Assembly (NCBI RefSeq): GCF_001548055.1
Contig: NZ_AP014724.1
Span: forward strand, 1,426,001 to 1,490,000
DNA: 64,000 nt
DNA from: Sulfurospirillum cavolei
GTDB taxonomy: Bacteria; Campylobacterota; Campylobacteria; Campylobacterales; Sulfurospirillaceae
Direction of reading: 5' to 3'
Shown here: positions 55,000 to 63,773 of the stretch, one piece after another
Layout of the letters: the number at the start of each line of letters is the position of its first letter
Position numbering within the stretch: position 1 is the first letter of the stretch
The notes under the pieces: model-generated
Told to the model about the DNA's origin: nothing
Seen by the model: only the letters and a program-made list of their open reading frames with translations
The model's database searches: none
Made by a program: the position numbers and the translations under genes

Positions 55000-56814
55000 C
55001 TACGACTTTTTGACCTCTTCGATCATTCGATCAAGAACTTCAAAAAGCTCTTTGCTTTTGATTTCGACGGTTTTAAAATTCTCCAAAATAGCTGCGGCAT
55101 TTTGCGTGCAACCGTCGGTACAAAGGCATTTTAACGATTCCAAGATTTTTTCGTGAATCAAGGCATGCGGCGCGGCTAAACGTTGAAAACTCGGAACATG
55201 TCCGAAAGCGGTTTTTCCGTCTCCTTCGTCATACCATTTGCCCAAACGACATTCGTGATGATTGCTCAAGTTTATTTTAGTATCGTTATTGAAAAGGGCA
55301 TTATAAGCGTTGAGTTTAAAAATAATATGATCCAATTTGGCTAATTCAATGAAAATATCGTAAGAAATCAGTCGATTTTCCCTTCGAATCGCATCGGCAT
55401 TATCGGTTAAATGATGCAACGCGTTTTTGAAGCGATCCAGTTTTTGTGCCGATTCGAGTGCGTAGTTTTCCGTAGATTTGGTGTTTTCGACCATGACTTC
55501 GGAGTTTTGTCTAAGAATATTGATGGTTGCTTCGACTTCGGCAGTTGCTTTTTGCGTTCGCTCCGCCAATTTTCTAACTTCATCGGCAACCACCGCAAAC
55601 CCGCGTCCGTGTTCGCCCGCACGCGCCGCTTCGATGGCGGCATTCAGTGCTAAAAGATTGGTTTGATCGGAAATATCTTTGATTAAAGCGATGACGTGAC
55701 CGATTTCTTGCGTACTTTGCGTCACGCTTTGAGCATTTTGACGCGTTTCGTTGACTCTTTCGACGATACGATCGATTGCATGTATGATTTCATCGGTGCT
55801 TTGATGTACGTCGGTTACGACCACGGAGGTTTGCTCGTTCAGAGTTAATATCTCCTGCAATGTCACTATCGTCGATTGCATCGTATGTTGTATAGCAACG
55901 CTTCCTTCAATCGCACCGGAGGTCATGGCATTGCTTAATGCTATCATCAAACGAGATTGTGCCATATGTTCGTTCACTTCGCGATGCGCCTCTTTCATTT
56001 TCGCCTCTTCTTCTTGTGCCATGAGAACGACATGTTCGAATTGATCGAAAAGGCGATTGAAATGTTCGGAAGTATGCGCGATTTCATCATTGCTCTCAAT
56101 CGGTAAGCGACGGGAAAGATCGGCTTTTTCGGAAGCAAGCAGTGCGGCAATATCTTTGAGTTTATTGATATTTTTAAGAATGACCCGTGACGTATACCAC
56201 GATACAAAGAGTAAAATACCGATACCGAACGTAGCGGTTAAAATCATCGTTGCGTATCCCGATTTTAAGGCTTCGTTAGAACGGTTTTCGTCTTTTTGAG
56301 CCTGTTCATTGGAAAGCACGACCAATTGATCGACAAAGCGACGATGTTCTTCATAATACGTTTGTAACTCACCGTGTAACAGGGCATACGCCTCTTTTAA
56401 ATCTCCGCGTTCGACGGCAGGAATCAACTTGGTTGCCGTTACTTCAAAATAACGTAATGCCGGAGCTTTTATATGTTCCAAAATGAGTTGTCGTAACGGT
56501 TGGGGTAAAGTACTTTGCTCCCAATAACGCTGACGATCTAAAAAATCTTTTTGTAAGGTTTCAAGCTTGTGTTTGTGCTCTTCAATCTGTGCTTGCGTGC
56601 TGTCGGCAAGTTGATAACTGACCAAGCGCGCTTCGATGATATATTCCGGAGGCGGAAGAATGTCGGCTAAAAGGTCTTTGGAGAGAATGATTTGTTCGTA
56701 TAAACTTCCTTGAATTTGTACCCGTTGAATCGTGATAAACGAAAGACCTATGAGTAAAACGACCACGCATGAACTGATGAAAGCGGAAATAATCAAACGG
56801 TATTTGATTGTCAT
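55000..56814 (-). CDS. methyl-accepting chemotaxis protein with C-terminal CZB domain
   Basis: A 604-residue chemoreceptor. Helices near residues 8-28 and 185-205 flank a periplasmic helical sensor; a HAMP segment (about 210-260) and signalling hairpin ([39 protein letters not shown]) follow. The C-terminus (about 485-600) is a chemoreceptor zinc-binding (CZB) domain: [31 protein letters not shown] and [13 protein letters not shown] hold the zinc His/Cys ligands. CZB receptors sense zinc-linked oxidants such as hypochlorous acid in other bacteria. The tail has extra Cys (CLCTDGC). Confidence 0.93.
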   Translation of the reverse strand: MTIKYRLIISAFISSCVVVLLIGLSFITIQRVQIQGSLYEQIILSKDLLADILPPPEYIIEARLVSYQLADSTQAQIEEHKHKLETLQKDFLDRQRYWEQSTLPQPLRQLILEHIKAPALRYFEVTATKLIPAVERGDLKEAYALLHGELQTYYEEHRRFVDQLVVLSNEQAQKDENRSNEALKSGYATMILTATFGIGILLFVSWYTSRVILKNINKLKDIAALLASEKADLSRRLPIESNDEIAHTSEHFNRLFDQFEHVVLMAQEEEAKMKEAHREVNEHMAQSRLMIALSNAMTSGAIEGSVAIQHTMQSTIVTLQEILTLNEQTSVVVTDVHQSTDEIIHAIDRIVERVNETRQNAQSVTQSTQEIGHVIALIKDISDQTNLLALNAAIEAARAGEHGRGFAVVADEVRKLAERTQKATAEVEATINILRQNSEVMVENTKSTENYALESAQKLDRFKNALHHLTDNADAIRRENRLISYDIFIELAKLDHIIFKLNAYNALFNNDTKINLSNHHECRLGKWYDEGDGKTAFGHVPSFQRLAAPHALIHEKILESLKCLCTDGCTQNAAAILENFKTVEIKSKELFEVLDRMIEEVKKS

Positions 56815-56879
56815 AGCAAGCTCCGTTACGGATTAGCACCGTCGTCGTTTTACGCCAACGACAATGCTAAAAGGAAATC

Positions 56880-56897
56880 TTGCATAAAGTATTCCAT
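56880..56897 (-). promoter_or_regulatory. candidate sigma54 promoter for CZB chemoreceptor
   Basis: On the minus strand ATGGAATACTTTATGCAA has GG and GC separated by exactly 10 bases, close to TTGGAAC-N5-TTGC. It lies 66 bases before the gene start. The match is weaker than that of flgI. Confidence 0.4.
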
Positions 56898-56907
56898 TAA
56901 GAAATTT

Positions 56908-57993
56908 TTATAATTCTATCTTAAGTAATTCCTCGATGATCACGGTAGCGTACGAGCCTTTTGGAAGGGAAAAATGCATTTCAAACCATGCCTCTTCTTC
57001 TTTGTAAATACCCTCAACATCTTCCGCAAAACTCCATGCAAAGCGACGGCTTCCGTTGATTTTGTCTAAAAAAGGCACGCTCTCTTTAAAAATCATCTGT
57101 TCGATTTCGCCCGCCTCGTATTCGGCACGAATATTTTTACCGCCGACCAACCAACCGGCTATCGTGATACCGTGCGCTAAAAAACGCGGAAGCTCTTCTG
57201 CAACAGTTTCACACACGAACGCTTTGCCCGCAGGGTAATGATGCAACACATCGCCGTGCAAAAGTTTAAAAAACTGAGGTTGTTTTTTAAGGCTTTCGAC
57301 CATTTCTTTGGGCAGGTTTGTTGCGCGTGTCGCATCGGCGACGTTAAACTCTTCGATCAAGCGGCTCATTTCGATGCGTTTTGAAAGCCACATGTTAAAC
57401 AGATAGCTCTGATACGCGTTGATAAAAAACTCTTTCATCTTAGGGTTGCGCTCTTTGCGTTTGCCCTCTAAGATCGCTTTACCCTTGATATAGTTATCGC
57501 CGTCAATGCCAAAACGCTGATAGCCAAAGAAGTTTGGGAAGCCCTCAGCACTGATCTTTTTGAGTCCATCTTGAAGCTTTTTTGCGTCAATCGGGTTAAC
57601 TTTTTTAAGGCGTACGAAAAAGCGATTGCCTTTTAAGTGTCCTGTACGGATTTTATTGTTGTGGTAGGTTTTGTCTAAAATTTTGATCTTTTCATGGCTA
57701 AAGTTGGCAAGTTTTGGCTCGAAATTTTTATGCAACGAAATATACTGCGTCGTCATGCCCTCTTTGTCTTTCAGTCCTGCATAACCAAAATCGCGCACTT
57801 TACAGCCTGTGACTTCGCTAAAATATTGCAACATATCCCATGTCGTGAGGTCTTTTTTTCTGACATGTAAGACCAAATGCTCGCCCTCACCGCTGAAAGG
57901 ATAGAGTGGAATTTCATTGACCACGAAGTCACTGCTGTTTTTGGTAAACATCGCGTTAATCGGCGAATGAGAGAGAAAAAATTGCCTGTTCAT
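56908..57993 (-). CDS. truD: tRNA pseudouridine(13) synthase TruD
   Basis: TruD converts U13 of tRNA(Glu) to pseudouridine. The 361-residue protein has FVVNEIPLYPFSGEGEHLVLHVRKKDLTTWD near residue 23, the catalytic GYAGLKDKEGMTTQ near 75 with the active Asp, LKGNRFFVRLKKV near 120 and GFPNFFGYQRFG near 152. Length and motifs fit epsilon TruD. It is on the same strand as thiL, 101 nt downstream of it. Confidence 0.95.
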   Translation of the reverse strand: MNRQFFLSHSPINAMFTKNSSDFVVNEIPLYPFSGEGEHLVLHVRKKDLTTWDMLQYFSEVTGCKVRDFGYAGLKDKEGMTTQYISLHKNFEPKLANFSHEKIKILDKTYHNNKIRTGHLKGNRFFVRLKKVNPIDAKKLQDGLKKISAEGFPNFFGYQRFGIDGDNYIKGKAILEGKRKERNPKMKEFFINAYQSYLFNMWLSKRIEMSRLIEEFNVADATRATNLPKEMVESLKKQPQFFKLLHGDVLHHYPAGKAFVCETVAEELPRFLAHGITIAGWLVGGKNIRAEYEAGEIEQMIFKESVPFLDKINGSRRFAWSFAEDVEGIYKEEEAWFEMHFSLPKGSYATVIIEELLKIEL

Positions 57994-58094
57994 AAATGTC
58001 CTTGATTGGTTAATAGTATGCCCTTTTGCATACGGTTTCTACGCTCGATGAGGAAAGCGTTGCGATGTTGATTGGCGTGCGAAGGACGTCACCC

Positions 58095-58919
58095 TCAAAA
58101 ATGATGTTCCCGACAACGACACCTAAGCCGTCCTCTTTGCACGCGACCAACAATCGTCATTTTCGTGCGCGTTTGACGGGCAAGGCGCGCAACCGTTCGT
58201 TTTTTACGCGGATCGAAACAAAAAAGCATCTCATACTCTTCCCCGCTACATGTAAGCCTTTTAGGGAGCCGTTTGAGCCAGCGAACGCCCTTTTTACCGC
58301 TTTGTTTTAAAAGACGCGAAAGGTCTTTAAAGAGTCCGTCGGAAATATCCATACCCGCATGCCAATAACGAGCGGCTTTGTAAACGAAACGCTCTTTAAG
58401 ATCGGGTTGCATAAAGCGTCCCGACGAAGAGACGCTCCCTCCGCGCAACAGGCGCGTCAACTCACGATAAGAACGACCGAGCGTCCCGGTATACGCGACG
58501 TAATCGCCTATTTTTGCACCGCTTCGATACAAAACATGCGAAGGACGCTCGGCAATGATCGTAATCGAGATCGCCAAGGTTTCCCCCGCGGTCGTGTCGC
58601 CGCCGATGATGTCGATTCCGTAGCGGCATGCTACCTTTTGAAACCCTCCGCTTAATTCTTTGAGTTGCGCGTAGTCGAATGTTTTAGGCATCACGACGCC
58701 GATCAATGCCCATTTAGGTTTTGCATTCATCGCAATCGCGTCGGAGATATTGACCAACATGCTTTTTTGCGCGATTTGATCCAAACGCATCCAGTCGCGT
58801 CTAAAATGAATCCCTTCGCAAAACAGGTCTTTTGCATAGACGAAATTCCCCACAACCGCACCGTCGTCGCCGATGCTCGTACTTGGAAATTGCGAAATAA
58901 AAAAAGACTCTTTGTCCAT
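58095..58919 (-). CDS. thiL: thiamine-monophosphate kinase ThiL
   Basis: ThiL makes the cofactor TPP from thiamine monophosphate. The start MDKESFFISQFPSTSIGDDGAVVG at 58919 is chosen because this is the family N-terminus; the reading to 58979 adds 20 residues that are encoded by the first copy of the 92-bp tandem repeat. Visible motifs: GDDGAVV (nucleotide/Mg), EGIHFRRDWMRLDQIAQKSMLVNISDAIAMNAKPKWALIG, GIDIIGGDTTAGETLAIS and HAGMDISDGLFKDLSRLLKQSG. The 274-residue product is short (typical about 320), lacking part of the C-terminal region. Confidence 0.93.
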   Translation of the reverse strand: MDKESFFISQFPSTSIGDDGAVVGNFVYAKDLFCEGIHFRRDWMRLDQIAQKSMLVNISDAIAMNAKPKWALIGVVMPKTFDYAQLKELSGGFQKVACRYGIDIIGGDTTAGETLAISITIIAERPSHVLYRSGAKIGDYVAYTGTLGRSYRELTRLLRGGSVSSSGRFMQPDLKERFVYKAARYWHAGMDISDGLFKDLSRLLKQSGKKGVRWLKRLPKRLTCSGEEYEMLFCFDPRKKRTVARLARQTRTKMTIVGRVQRGRLRCRCREHHF

Positions 58920-58940
58920 GTAACCCCACTTGCGTTTAAA

Positions 58941-59216
58941 CTTTTTTATCTTTGCCACGCCTTTGAAGCAAAGCTCCAAAGACTACGTTAACACTGGGTT
59001 TTGCTCGGCGCAATGCCCGCGCACCTTCGGTGCTTTTTTATCTTTAACACGCCTTTGAAGCAAAGCTCCAAAAGCTACGTTAACACTGGGTTCTCCTCGG
59101 CGGAGTGCCCGCGCACCTTCGGTGCTTTTTTATCTTTAACACGCCTTTGAAGCAAAGCTCCAAAAGCTACGTTAACACTGGGTTTTGCAAGACGTAACGC
59201 CCGCGCACCTTTAGTG
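58941..59216 (+). repeat. three tandem 92-bp units with structured-RNA features
   Basis: Copies at 58941-59032, 59033-59124 and 59125-59216 are exactly 92 bp each. Most positions are identical; the variable part is a hairpin arm and loop after ACTGGGTT. In plus-strand RNA the four-base stem is TTGC/GCAA in copy 1, CTCC/GGAG in copy 2 and TTGC/GTAA (with a G-U pair) in copy 3, always enclosed by GGG/CCC. Copies 1 and 2 then have GCACC-TTC-GGTGC followed by TTTTTT, a short intrinsic terminator; in copy 3 it has decayed (GCACCTTTAGTGC). A further conserved CTTTG-AAG-CAAAG hairpin lies in each. No ORF is conserved. The 460-bp gap 58920-59379 holds nothing else but a CGTACA/TGTACG hairpin near 59223 and the AAAGGAG site before the next gene. 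Confidence 0.85.
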
Positions 59217-59379
59217 CTTTTACGTACACCAAAAGTTTTGTACGAAGGCTATTGTAAGATGATACGCATTAAGAAGCCATTATAGCGACGCGTGCGCCTA
59301 AAACCACTTGAAAAATAGGCGTTTTCCTTAAGTAAAAGTGCGCTAGAATAGAGTATTACCTTAAAAGGAGTTCGAAAAA

Positions 59380-60057
59380 ATGGAGTGTAAACTTGCCCTC
59401 AGCGTTTTTCGCTTTGACGCAAAAACAGATTTTCTTCCTTACTACAAAACCCACTACGTCACCGTCGATCTTAACGAAAGCGTTCAAACGCTTTTAACGC
59501 TTATTCAGGCACAAGATCCTAGCTTTGATTTCCCAAAAGACGCTCTTTCGGCTCTTAAAATCAATCAAAAAGCCCTCTTTGCTTCCGAAACACTCAAAGG
59601 TGTCGTCGAGTCAATGGGTAAAGAGTTGTGCTTAGAACCGCTTAGCATCAAACGTGCTATCAAAGATATGATCATCGATACCGACGATTTTTATCGCAAC
59701 TTTGATCGGCTCAATGCTTGGGTGGACGGTAAAGATAAAGCCCTTTACGAGCAGTATCTGATTTACCGTTATGCTTCCAGTGCTTTAGACGTCATTGAAG
59801 ATTTTCAAGGCGACGCTTTGTTTGCGTTTGCTTTCGATATGATTCAAAAATATCCCGAGCAAAAAGAGAAAATTTTAAACGTGATCGCCGATGAAAAAAC
59901 CGGTATCTTCGTACGCACGAGATTGTGCCAAAAAATCTATCCGTGTGCAGGCGAAGTCGAGCGAAAAATCGCCGCATTGAAAAACACGATGATGCAACAT
60001 CGACCGTTTTTTAATCCTTTGGTCGAAAAATTATCCCGTCGCGTCGACACGTTGTAA
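59380..60057 (+). CDS. conserved epsilon protein (DUF5644-like), unknown function
   Basis: A 225-residue soluble protein. The N-terminal region (1-75) reads ECKLALSVFRFDAKTDFLPYYKTHYVTVDLNESVQTLLTLIQAQDPSFDFP, like the ubiquitin-fold N-terminus of iron-sulfur subunits of succinate/fumarate dehydrogenases, but no ferredoxin Cys motif follows. The rest is helical. It resembles the DUF5644 proteins of Campylobacter. It forms an operon with the next gene (9-nt gap). Function unknown; a decayed respiratory-subunit origin is an inference. Confidence 0.7.
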   Translation: MECKLALSVFRFDAKTDFLPYYKTHYVTVDLNESVQTLLTLIQAQDPSFDFPKDALSALKINQKALFASETLKGVVESMGKELCLEPLSIKRAIKDMIIDTDDFYRNFDRLNAWVDGKDKALYEQYLIYRYASSALDVIEDFQGDALFAFAFDMIQKYPEQKEKILNVIADEKTGIFVRTRLCQKIYPCAGEVERKIAALKNTMMQHRPFFNPLVEKLSRRVDTL

Positions 60058-60066
60058 GGAGAGACG

Positions 60067-60912
60067 ATGAAACGTTACTTTTTATTCGATAGTTTAATCG
60101 AAGCCGATAAAACAACCCCTTTCACGCAAGCGACCCAAACACTTTTTCGCATGTTGGAGCTTGACGTTCCCTCTTTAAAAGAGGTTAAATCCGACGTCGG
60201 ATTTGAGATGATGATGCTGGATCAAGAAAAGTTCTTCATTCGCAATGCCTTCACGCTTTCCAAAGCCGCGAAAGAAAACGCGCATATCGTCTGTCCGGAG
60301 CAAAGTTCGTTCAGCTCTCTTGCTATAACGAAAGAGGCTCTTCAGACAAATCCCGAGCTCTATGAAAAAGTAGCCTCCGCGCTCTTGGATAAAAGCGTTA
60401 CGCTGAACCTTGACGTCGAAATTTTAAGCTTAGAGCGTTTTTTACTGGAAGTCTGCGACAGTGAAAAGCTCAAAACGATGCTCAAGCACCCTTTTACGAA
60501 GTTTCAAGCAGCACTTTTCCAAAGCAGCGCATATTGCCGTGCTCGCAAATTTAACCGCGATGAAGATTTAAACACCCTTTTGGAACTGATAGAACTCAAA
60601 CGCATTAAACACGAGCACCGTTTTGAAAGCGACGGATACGAACTCTTCGATGCAAATCCGCAAGCCGCCCAAAAACTTTGCGGCAAAGCGATGCTCGATA
60701 TGTTCGACAATGCGGCGGATTTCATCGTCGTGACGGACGCGCGCAGTTTTGTGATGTGCGACGCCTACCAAAAAGAGAGCGAAAAACTCCTCGGTCGCGA
60801 AATCGGACTTTTTAGCCTCACGCTTCCCGAACTTTTAGTGTTGGCATTGGGAGAAACGAATGCTAAAGCGATCGGCGTTGATAAGCACAACGTTCGCGTT
60901 ACCCTCCTCTAA
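60067..60912 (+). CDS. conserved epsilon protein (HdrB-like fold), unknown function
   Basis: A 281-residue protein. YFLFDSLIEADKTTPFTQATQTLFRMLELDVPSLKEV and HIVCPEQSSFSSLAI resemble the layout of the CCG domains of HdrB-type subunits, which begin with a strand and helix and carry Cys pairs, but the Cys-Cys-Gly motifs are not present; the five Cys residues (in IVCPE, EVCDS, AYCRA, KLCGK, VMCDA) are scattered. Followed by GEIGLF-type GREIGLFSLTLPELLVLALG. Paired with the DUF5644-like gene upstream. Function unknown. Confidence 0.68.
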   Translation: MKRYFLFDSLIEADKTTPFTQATQTLFRMLELDVPSLKEVKSDVGFEMMMLDQEKFFIRNAFTLSKAAKENAHIVCPEQSSFSSLAITKEALQTNPELYEKVASALLDKSVTLNLDVEILSLERFLLEVCDSEKLKTMLKHPFTKFQAALFQSSAYCRARKFNRDEDLNTLLELIELKRIKHEHRFESDGYELFDANPQAAQKLCGKAMLDMFDNAADFIVVTDARSFVMCDAYQKESEKLLGREIGLFSLTLPELLVLALGETNAKAIGVDKHNVRVTLL

Positions 60913-60960
60913 AACCTCACATGTAAGGAGCAAAAGATCTTTGCTCCTTAAAAAATTATA

Positions 60961-60986
60961 AATAGGACTTTATCTCTCCTATTTTT
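60961..60986 (+). terminator. terminator after the unknown two-gene operon
   Basis: AATAGGA (60961-60967) pairs with TCCTATT (60977-60983) and is followed by TTT. Upstream another strong hairpin, AAGGAGCAAA/TTTGCTCCTT (60925-60949), lacks a T run. Together they separate this operon from the SORL gene. Confidence 0.6.
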
Positions 60987-61049
60987 AAGAGTTATTTTCA
61001 CGATTGTGTATTATGATTTCACATCTTTTAAACAACAAGGAGTCATGGA

Positions 61050-61442
61050 ATGCCAAAAATTAATCGTTACGTCGATATCGACACCGTTGAGAGAGAAGCT
61101 AAAAAAGATTATATCGATCGACACTCTCCCTTTATCGCCTGTGCGCAAAATGCTAAACAAAATGCACCGTTTAAAGTGACCGTTAAAGTCGGAAATGCCT
61201 ATACGCATCCGGACGATTTTGACCACTATATCGCCAATATTCAACTTTACAACGGCGAAACACTTTTAGCAAGAGCCGATTTTGTTGCCGGAACGCTCGG
61301 AGGACAAGATAAAAAAGGTCAAGCGGAAGTCACGTTTACGATCGTTCCGACCGGTAAAAAACTCCACCTCGTCGCACAAAGCTACTGTACTAAACACGGT
61401 ATTTGGGAGAGCGATCCCGTTGAAGTAAGCGTCGAAGAATAA
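61050..61442 (+). CDS. class II superoxide-reductase-like protein (SORL domain)
   Basis: A 130-residue single-domain SORL protein (neelaredoxin type) without the desulforedoxin N-domain. Putative iron ligands: HSPFI near residue 25, HPDDFDHYIANIQLY near 50 and SYCTKHGIWES near 112 (Cys and His of the mononuclear iron). SORs reduce superoxide to peroxide without making O2; some class II proteins serve other roles. The AAGGAG site sets the start at 61050. It lies beside nif genes, so oxygen defence fits. The HSP/HPD pattern is typical of the SORL branch rather than canonical SOR. Confidence 0.85.
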   Translation: MPKINRYVDIDTVEREAKKDYIDRHSPFIACAQNAKQNAPFKVTVKVGNAYTHPDDFDHYIANIQLYNGETLLARADFVAGTLGGQDKKGQAEVTFTIVPTGKKLHLVAQSYCTKHGIWESDPVEVSVEE

Positions 61443-61451
61443 ATATATTAT

Positions 61452-61475
61452 AAAGAGTGCTACTCGGCACTCTTT
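61452..61475. terminator. bidirectional hairpin between SORL and SIR2-like genes
   Basis: AAAGAGTGC, loop TACTCG, GCACTCTTT: a perfect 9-bp stem between convergent genes. It overlaps the stop codon of the SIR2-like gene. Confidence 0.75.
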
Positions 61476-62290
61476 AAAAATGTTTCTAATGAAACGGGAA
61501 GCTTTTCGACACGATGGGCTTTCAAAAACTTTTCCTCTTTTTTACGCATCGTTTCGTGATCGTTGATCGTATAACCGCCTTTCAATCCTAACGTAATCTC
61601 GTTTGCTACCATACGAAAAGTATCGCGATCGAAATCGACGCCGAGGAAAAGATAGCTTTTGTCGTTTTTATAGGTTTTCAATAAAGGAGGAAGCGCGTAA
61701 CCACCCATCGCTTCGGTCAACCAATCGACAAAATCGGCATCGGAAATAATAAAGTTTTTCTCGGGAACCGTACAGCCGAGCGGTTTAAAAACGATAGGAA
61801 TTTGTACATGTAAGGCTTCTTTATCGACACGCGTATAGGTTTGAGTCGCAACGTCGTAACGATACACGATAAAACGATCATACCCCGCCATAATACGACT
61901 CACGCCCGTAATCAAAAAATGCTCCGTCGCATCGTACAGTTTGAGCAGCGAATCGTCCAGATTAAGATCGACGACGTAGCGAGGCATCAAGGTTTTGAGC
62001 CACACGTACACCTCAGGCATCGCGTAAGGCTTTGCCGTAAAGATATGGTTTGTCATTCCTTCGATATACGCTCGTCCTTTGCGTTGTTCCAAGCTCATCG
62101 CCGCGCGCGAATACTCGTACATCAGCCGTGGAGACATCGCACGCCCCGAATTTAACGCCAAAATCATCGAATCGCTATCAAAAGGAATTTGAAAGCCGTC
62201 TTCGGTTTTTGTGCCTTTAAAAACGCCCATTCCGATGAAAGGAACCGTCGTGCCCTCTTTAATGTGGGCTTCTAATTCATGCTTCTTCAC
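61460..62290 (-). CDS. SIR2-like domain protein linked to nifA
   Basis: A 276-residue protein with SIR2-type NAD-fold hallmarks: TVPFIGMGVFKG near residue 16 (like the G-A-G nucleotide loop), an inner FKPLGCTVPEKNFIISDADFVDWL near 168 (equivalent to the FKLHGS region) and SYLFLGVDFDRDTFRMVANEI near 212. The catalytic His of deacetylases is replaced (KPLG for KLHG), so NAD hydrolysis or deacetylation may be lost or different. It overlaps nifA by 14 nt, so it is co-translated with it. SIR2-like proteins of this kind occur in nif clusters; their role is not established. Confidence 0.78.
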   Translation of the reverse strand: MKKHELEAHIKEGTTVPFIGMGVFKGTKTEDGFQIPFDSDSMILALNSGRAMSPRLMYEYSRAAMSLEQRKGRAYIEGMTNHIFTAKPYAMPEVYVWLKTLMPRYVVDLNLDDSLLKLYDATEHFLITGVSRIMAGYDRFIVYRYDVATQTYTRVDKEALHVQIPIVFKPLGCTVPEKNFIISDADFVDWLTEAMGGYALPPLLKTYKNDKSYLFLGVDFDRDTFRMVANEITLGLKGGYTINDHETMRKKEEKFLKAHRVEKLPVSLETFLKSAE

Positions 62291-63674
62291 TCATGATCCT
62301 TCGTTGGCACATTAGTTTTTGGTTAAACGCCGGTAAAAGCAACAGCATTTCATCCGCGCTAATACCGTCTTCGCTTCCCATCAATACGATTCTCTCAACC
62401 GTATTTTCCAGCTCTCGCACGTTTCCGGGCCACGTGTATTGGCACAAGATTTCCATCGCTTCGTCGGTAATAAGCACTTTTTTCTTATGATTGCTCATCG
62501 ATTTTTGTAAAAAGAAATTGACGAGCAACGCAATATCGTCGCCGCGTTCGCGAAGCGGCGGCAAGTCGATAGGAATGACGTTGAGACGATAGTACAAATC
62601 TTCTCTGAACGTCCCGTTTTTTACCATCTCTTCCAAATTGCGATTGGTTGCGGCGACCAAACGAACGTTGACTTTAATCGTTTTACTGCCGCCGACGCGC
62701 TCAAATTCGCGTTCTTGTAAAACGCGTAACAGTTTGACTTGCGCCGAAGCCGAAATATCGCCGATCTCGTCTAAAAAGAGCGTTCCGCCGTCGGCAAGTT
62801 CGAAACGGCCTTTACGCGCCTCTTTCGCATCGGTAAACGCCCCTTTTTCATGCCCGAAAAGTTCGCTTTCGATCAAAGTATCGGTAATCGCCGCGCAGTT
62901 GAGCTTCACAAAAGGCTCTTCTTTGCGTTTAGAGCGTTTGTGAATCGCGGCGGCGACGAGTTCCTTACCCGTACCCGTTTCGCCTCGTACCAACACCGTG
63001 ACGTTACTTTCGGCGATCCGCTCGACGACATTGTAGACCATCTTCATTTTCGGACTCTCTCCGATAATGTCGCCGAAATTGTGAACCTTCGAGTCCCACT
63101 CCATTTTGTAGTAAAGTTTCAACTCTTTGAGACGCTCTTTTTCTTTCAAATTAATATCGTGTGAGCGAATGGATTGAGCAAAAATCGAACTCAAAATCGT
63201 CAAAACACGAATCGTACTTTCAAAATCAATCGCCGTCTTACGCGTCGTACTGGCACCCAAAACGCCGATGACCTCTTGATCGACCAACATCGGCACGGCA
63301 ATATACGAAATCGCGCTTTGATCGCGATTGCCCGATTTGTTTAAAAACATCATATCGTTATGAAGGTTTTCGATGACGACAGGCTCTTTACTCTCCGCGG
63401 CGTGCCCCGTGACGCCTTCGCCGAGTTTATACGTCGCCAACTCTTTTTGGTGTCTGCTAAAATCGATACTGGCATAAACGCTTAAAATATTATCTTCGCC
63501 CAGCGTATGAATCACGCATTTTTCAAGATGCAATCTATTTTTTAAAATCATTAACGCTTTTTCAAGCGATGCGACCAAATTCAGTGAATTGGAAACGACC
63601 GTAGCCGTTTCATAGAGTGTCATTAGTTCTCTCGTGTTCAGACAATCTCCACATTTTGCGTCTAATGGAACCAT
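62277..63674 (-). CDS. nifA: NifA-type sigma54 activator without DNA-binding domain
   Basis: A 465-residue enhancer-binding protein. GAF domain about residues 25-175; AAA+ domain about 205-440 with GETGTGKELVAAAIH, HEKGAFTDAKEARKGRFELADGGTLFLDEIGD and WPGNVRELENTVERI. The sigma54-contact loop reads GAFTDA instead of GAFTGA. After the AAA+ domain only about 30 residues remain, ending LLLPAFNQKLMCQRRIMSEEA, and the Fis-like HTH of classical NifA is missing. A Cys pair (CGDC) stands at the N-terminus. AGGAG precedes the ATG at 63674; a TATAAT box lies at 63713-63708 (minus). NifT upstream supports the nif assignment. Confidence 0.88.
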   Translation of the reverse strand: MVPLDAKCGDCLNTRELMTLYETATVVSNSLNLVASLEKALMILKNRLHLEKCVIHTLGEDNILSVYASIDFSRHQKELATYKLGEGVTGHAAESKEPVVIENLHNDMMFLNKSGNRDQSAISYIAVPMLVDQEVIGVLGASTTRKTAIDFESTIRVLTILSSIFAQSIRSHDINLKEKERLKELKLYYKMEWDSKVHNFGDIIGESPKMKMVYNVVERIAESNVTVLVRGETGTGKELVAAAIHKRSKRKEEPFVKLNCAAITDTLIESELFGHEKGAFTDAKEARKGRFELADGGTLFLDEIGDISASAQVKLLRVLQEREFERVGGSKTIKVNVRLVAATNRNLEEMVKNGTFREDLYYRLNVIPIDLPPLRERGDDIALLVNFFLQKSMSNHKKKVLITDEAMEILCQYTWPGNVRELENTVERIVLMGSEDGISADEMLLLLPAFNQKLMCQRRIMSEEA

Positions 63675-63773
63675 CGTACACTCCTAAACCGCTAGTTTCG
63701 ATACGTAATTATAGACAAAATGAATATTTAATATCCACTTTTTATGTTTATATTTTAACCACAAACCCACATG

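Noticed and set aside
58920..58979. 20-residue N-terminal extension of ThiL
   Set aside because: It is encoded by the first 92-bp repeat copy and is absent from the ThiL family; the internal ATG at 58919 gives the family N-terminus.
58941..59216. CRISPR array
   Set aside because: Units are contiguous 92-bp copies without unique spacers and no cas genes are present.
62277..62330. HTH of NifA in another frame
   Set aside because: The downstream sequence in all frames is the start of the SIR2-like gene and shows no Fis-like helix-turn-helix.
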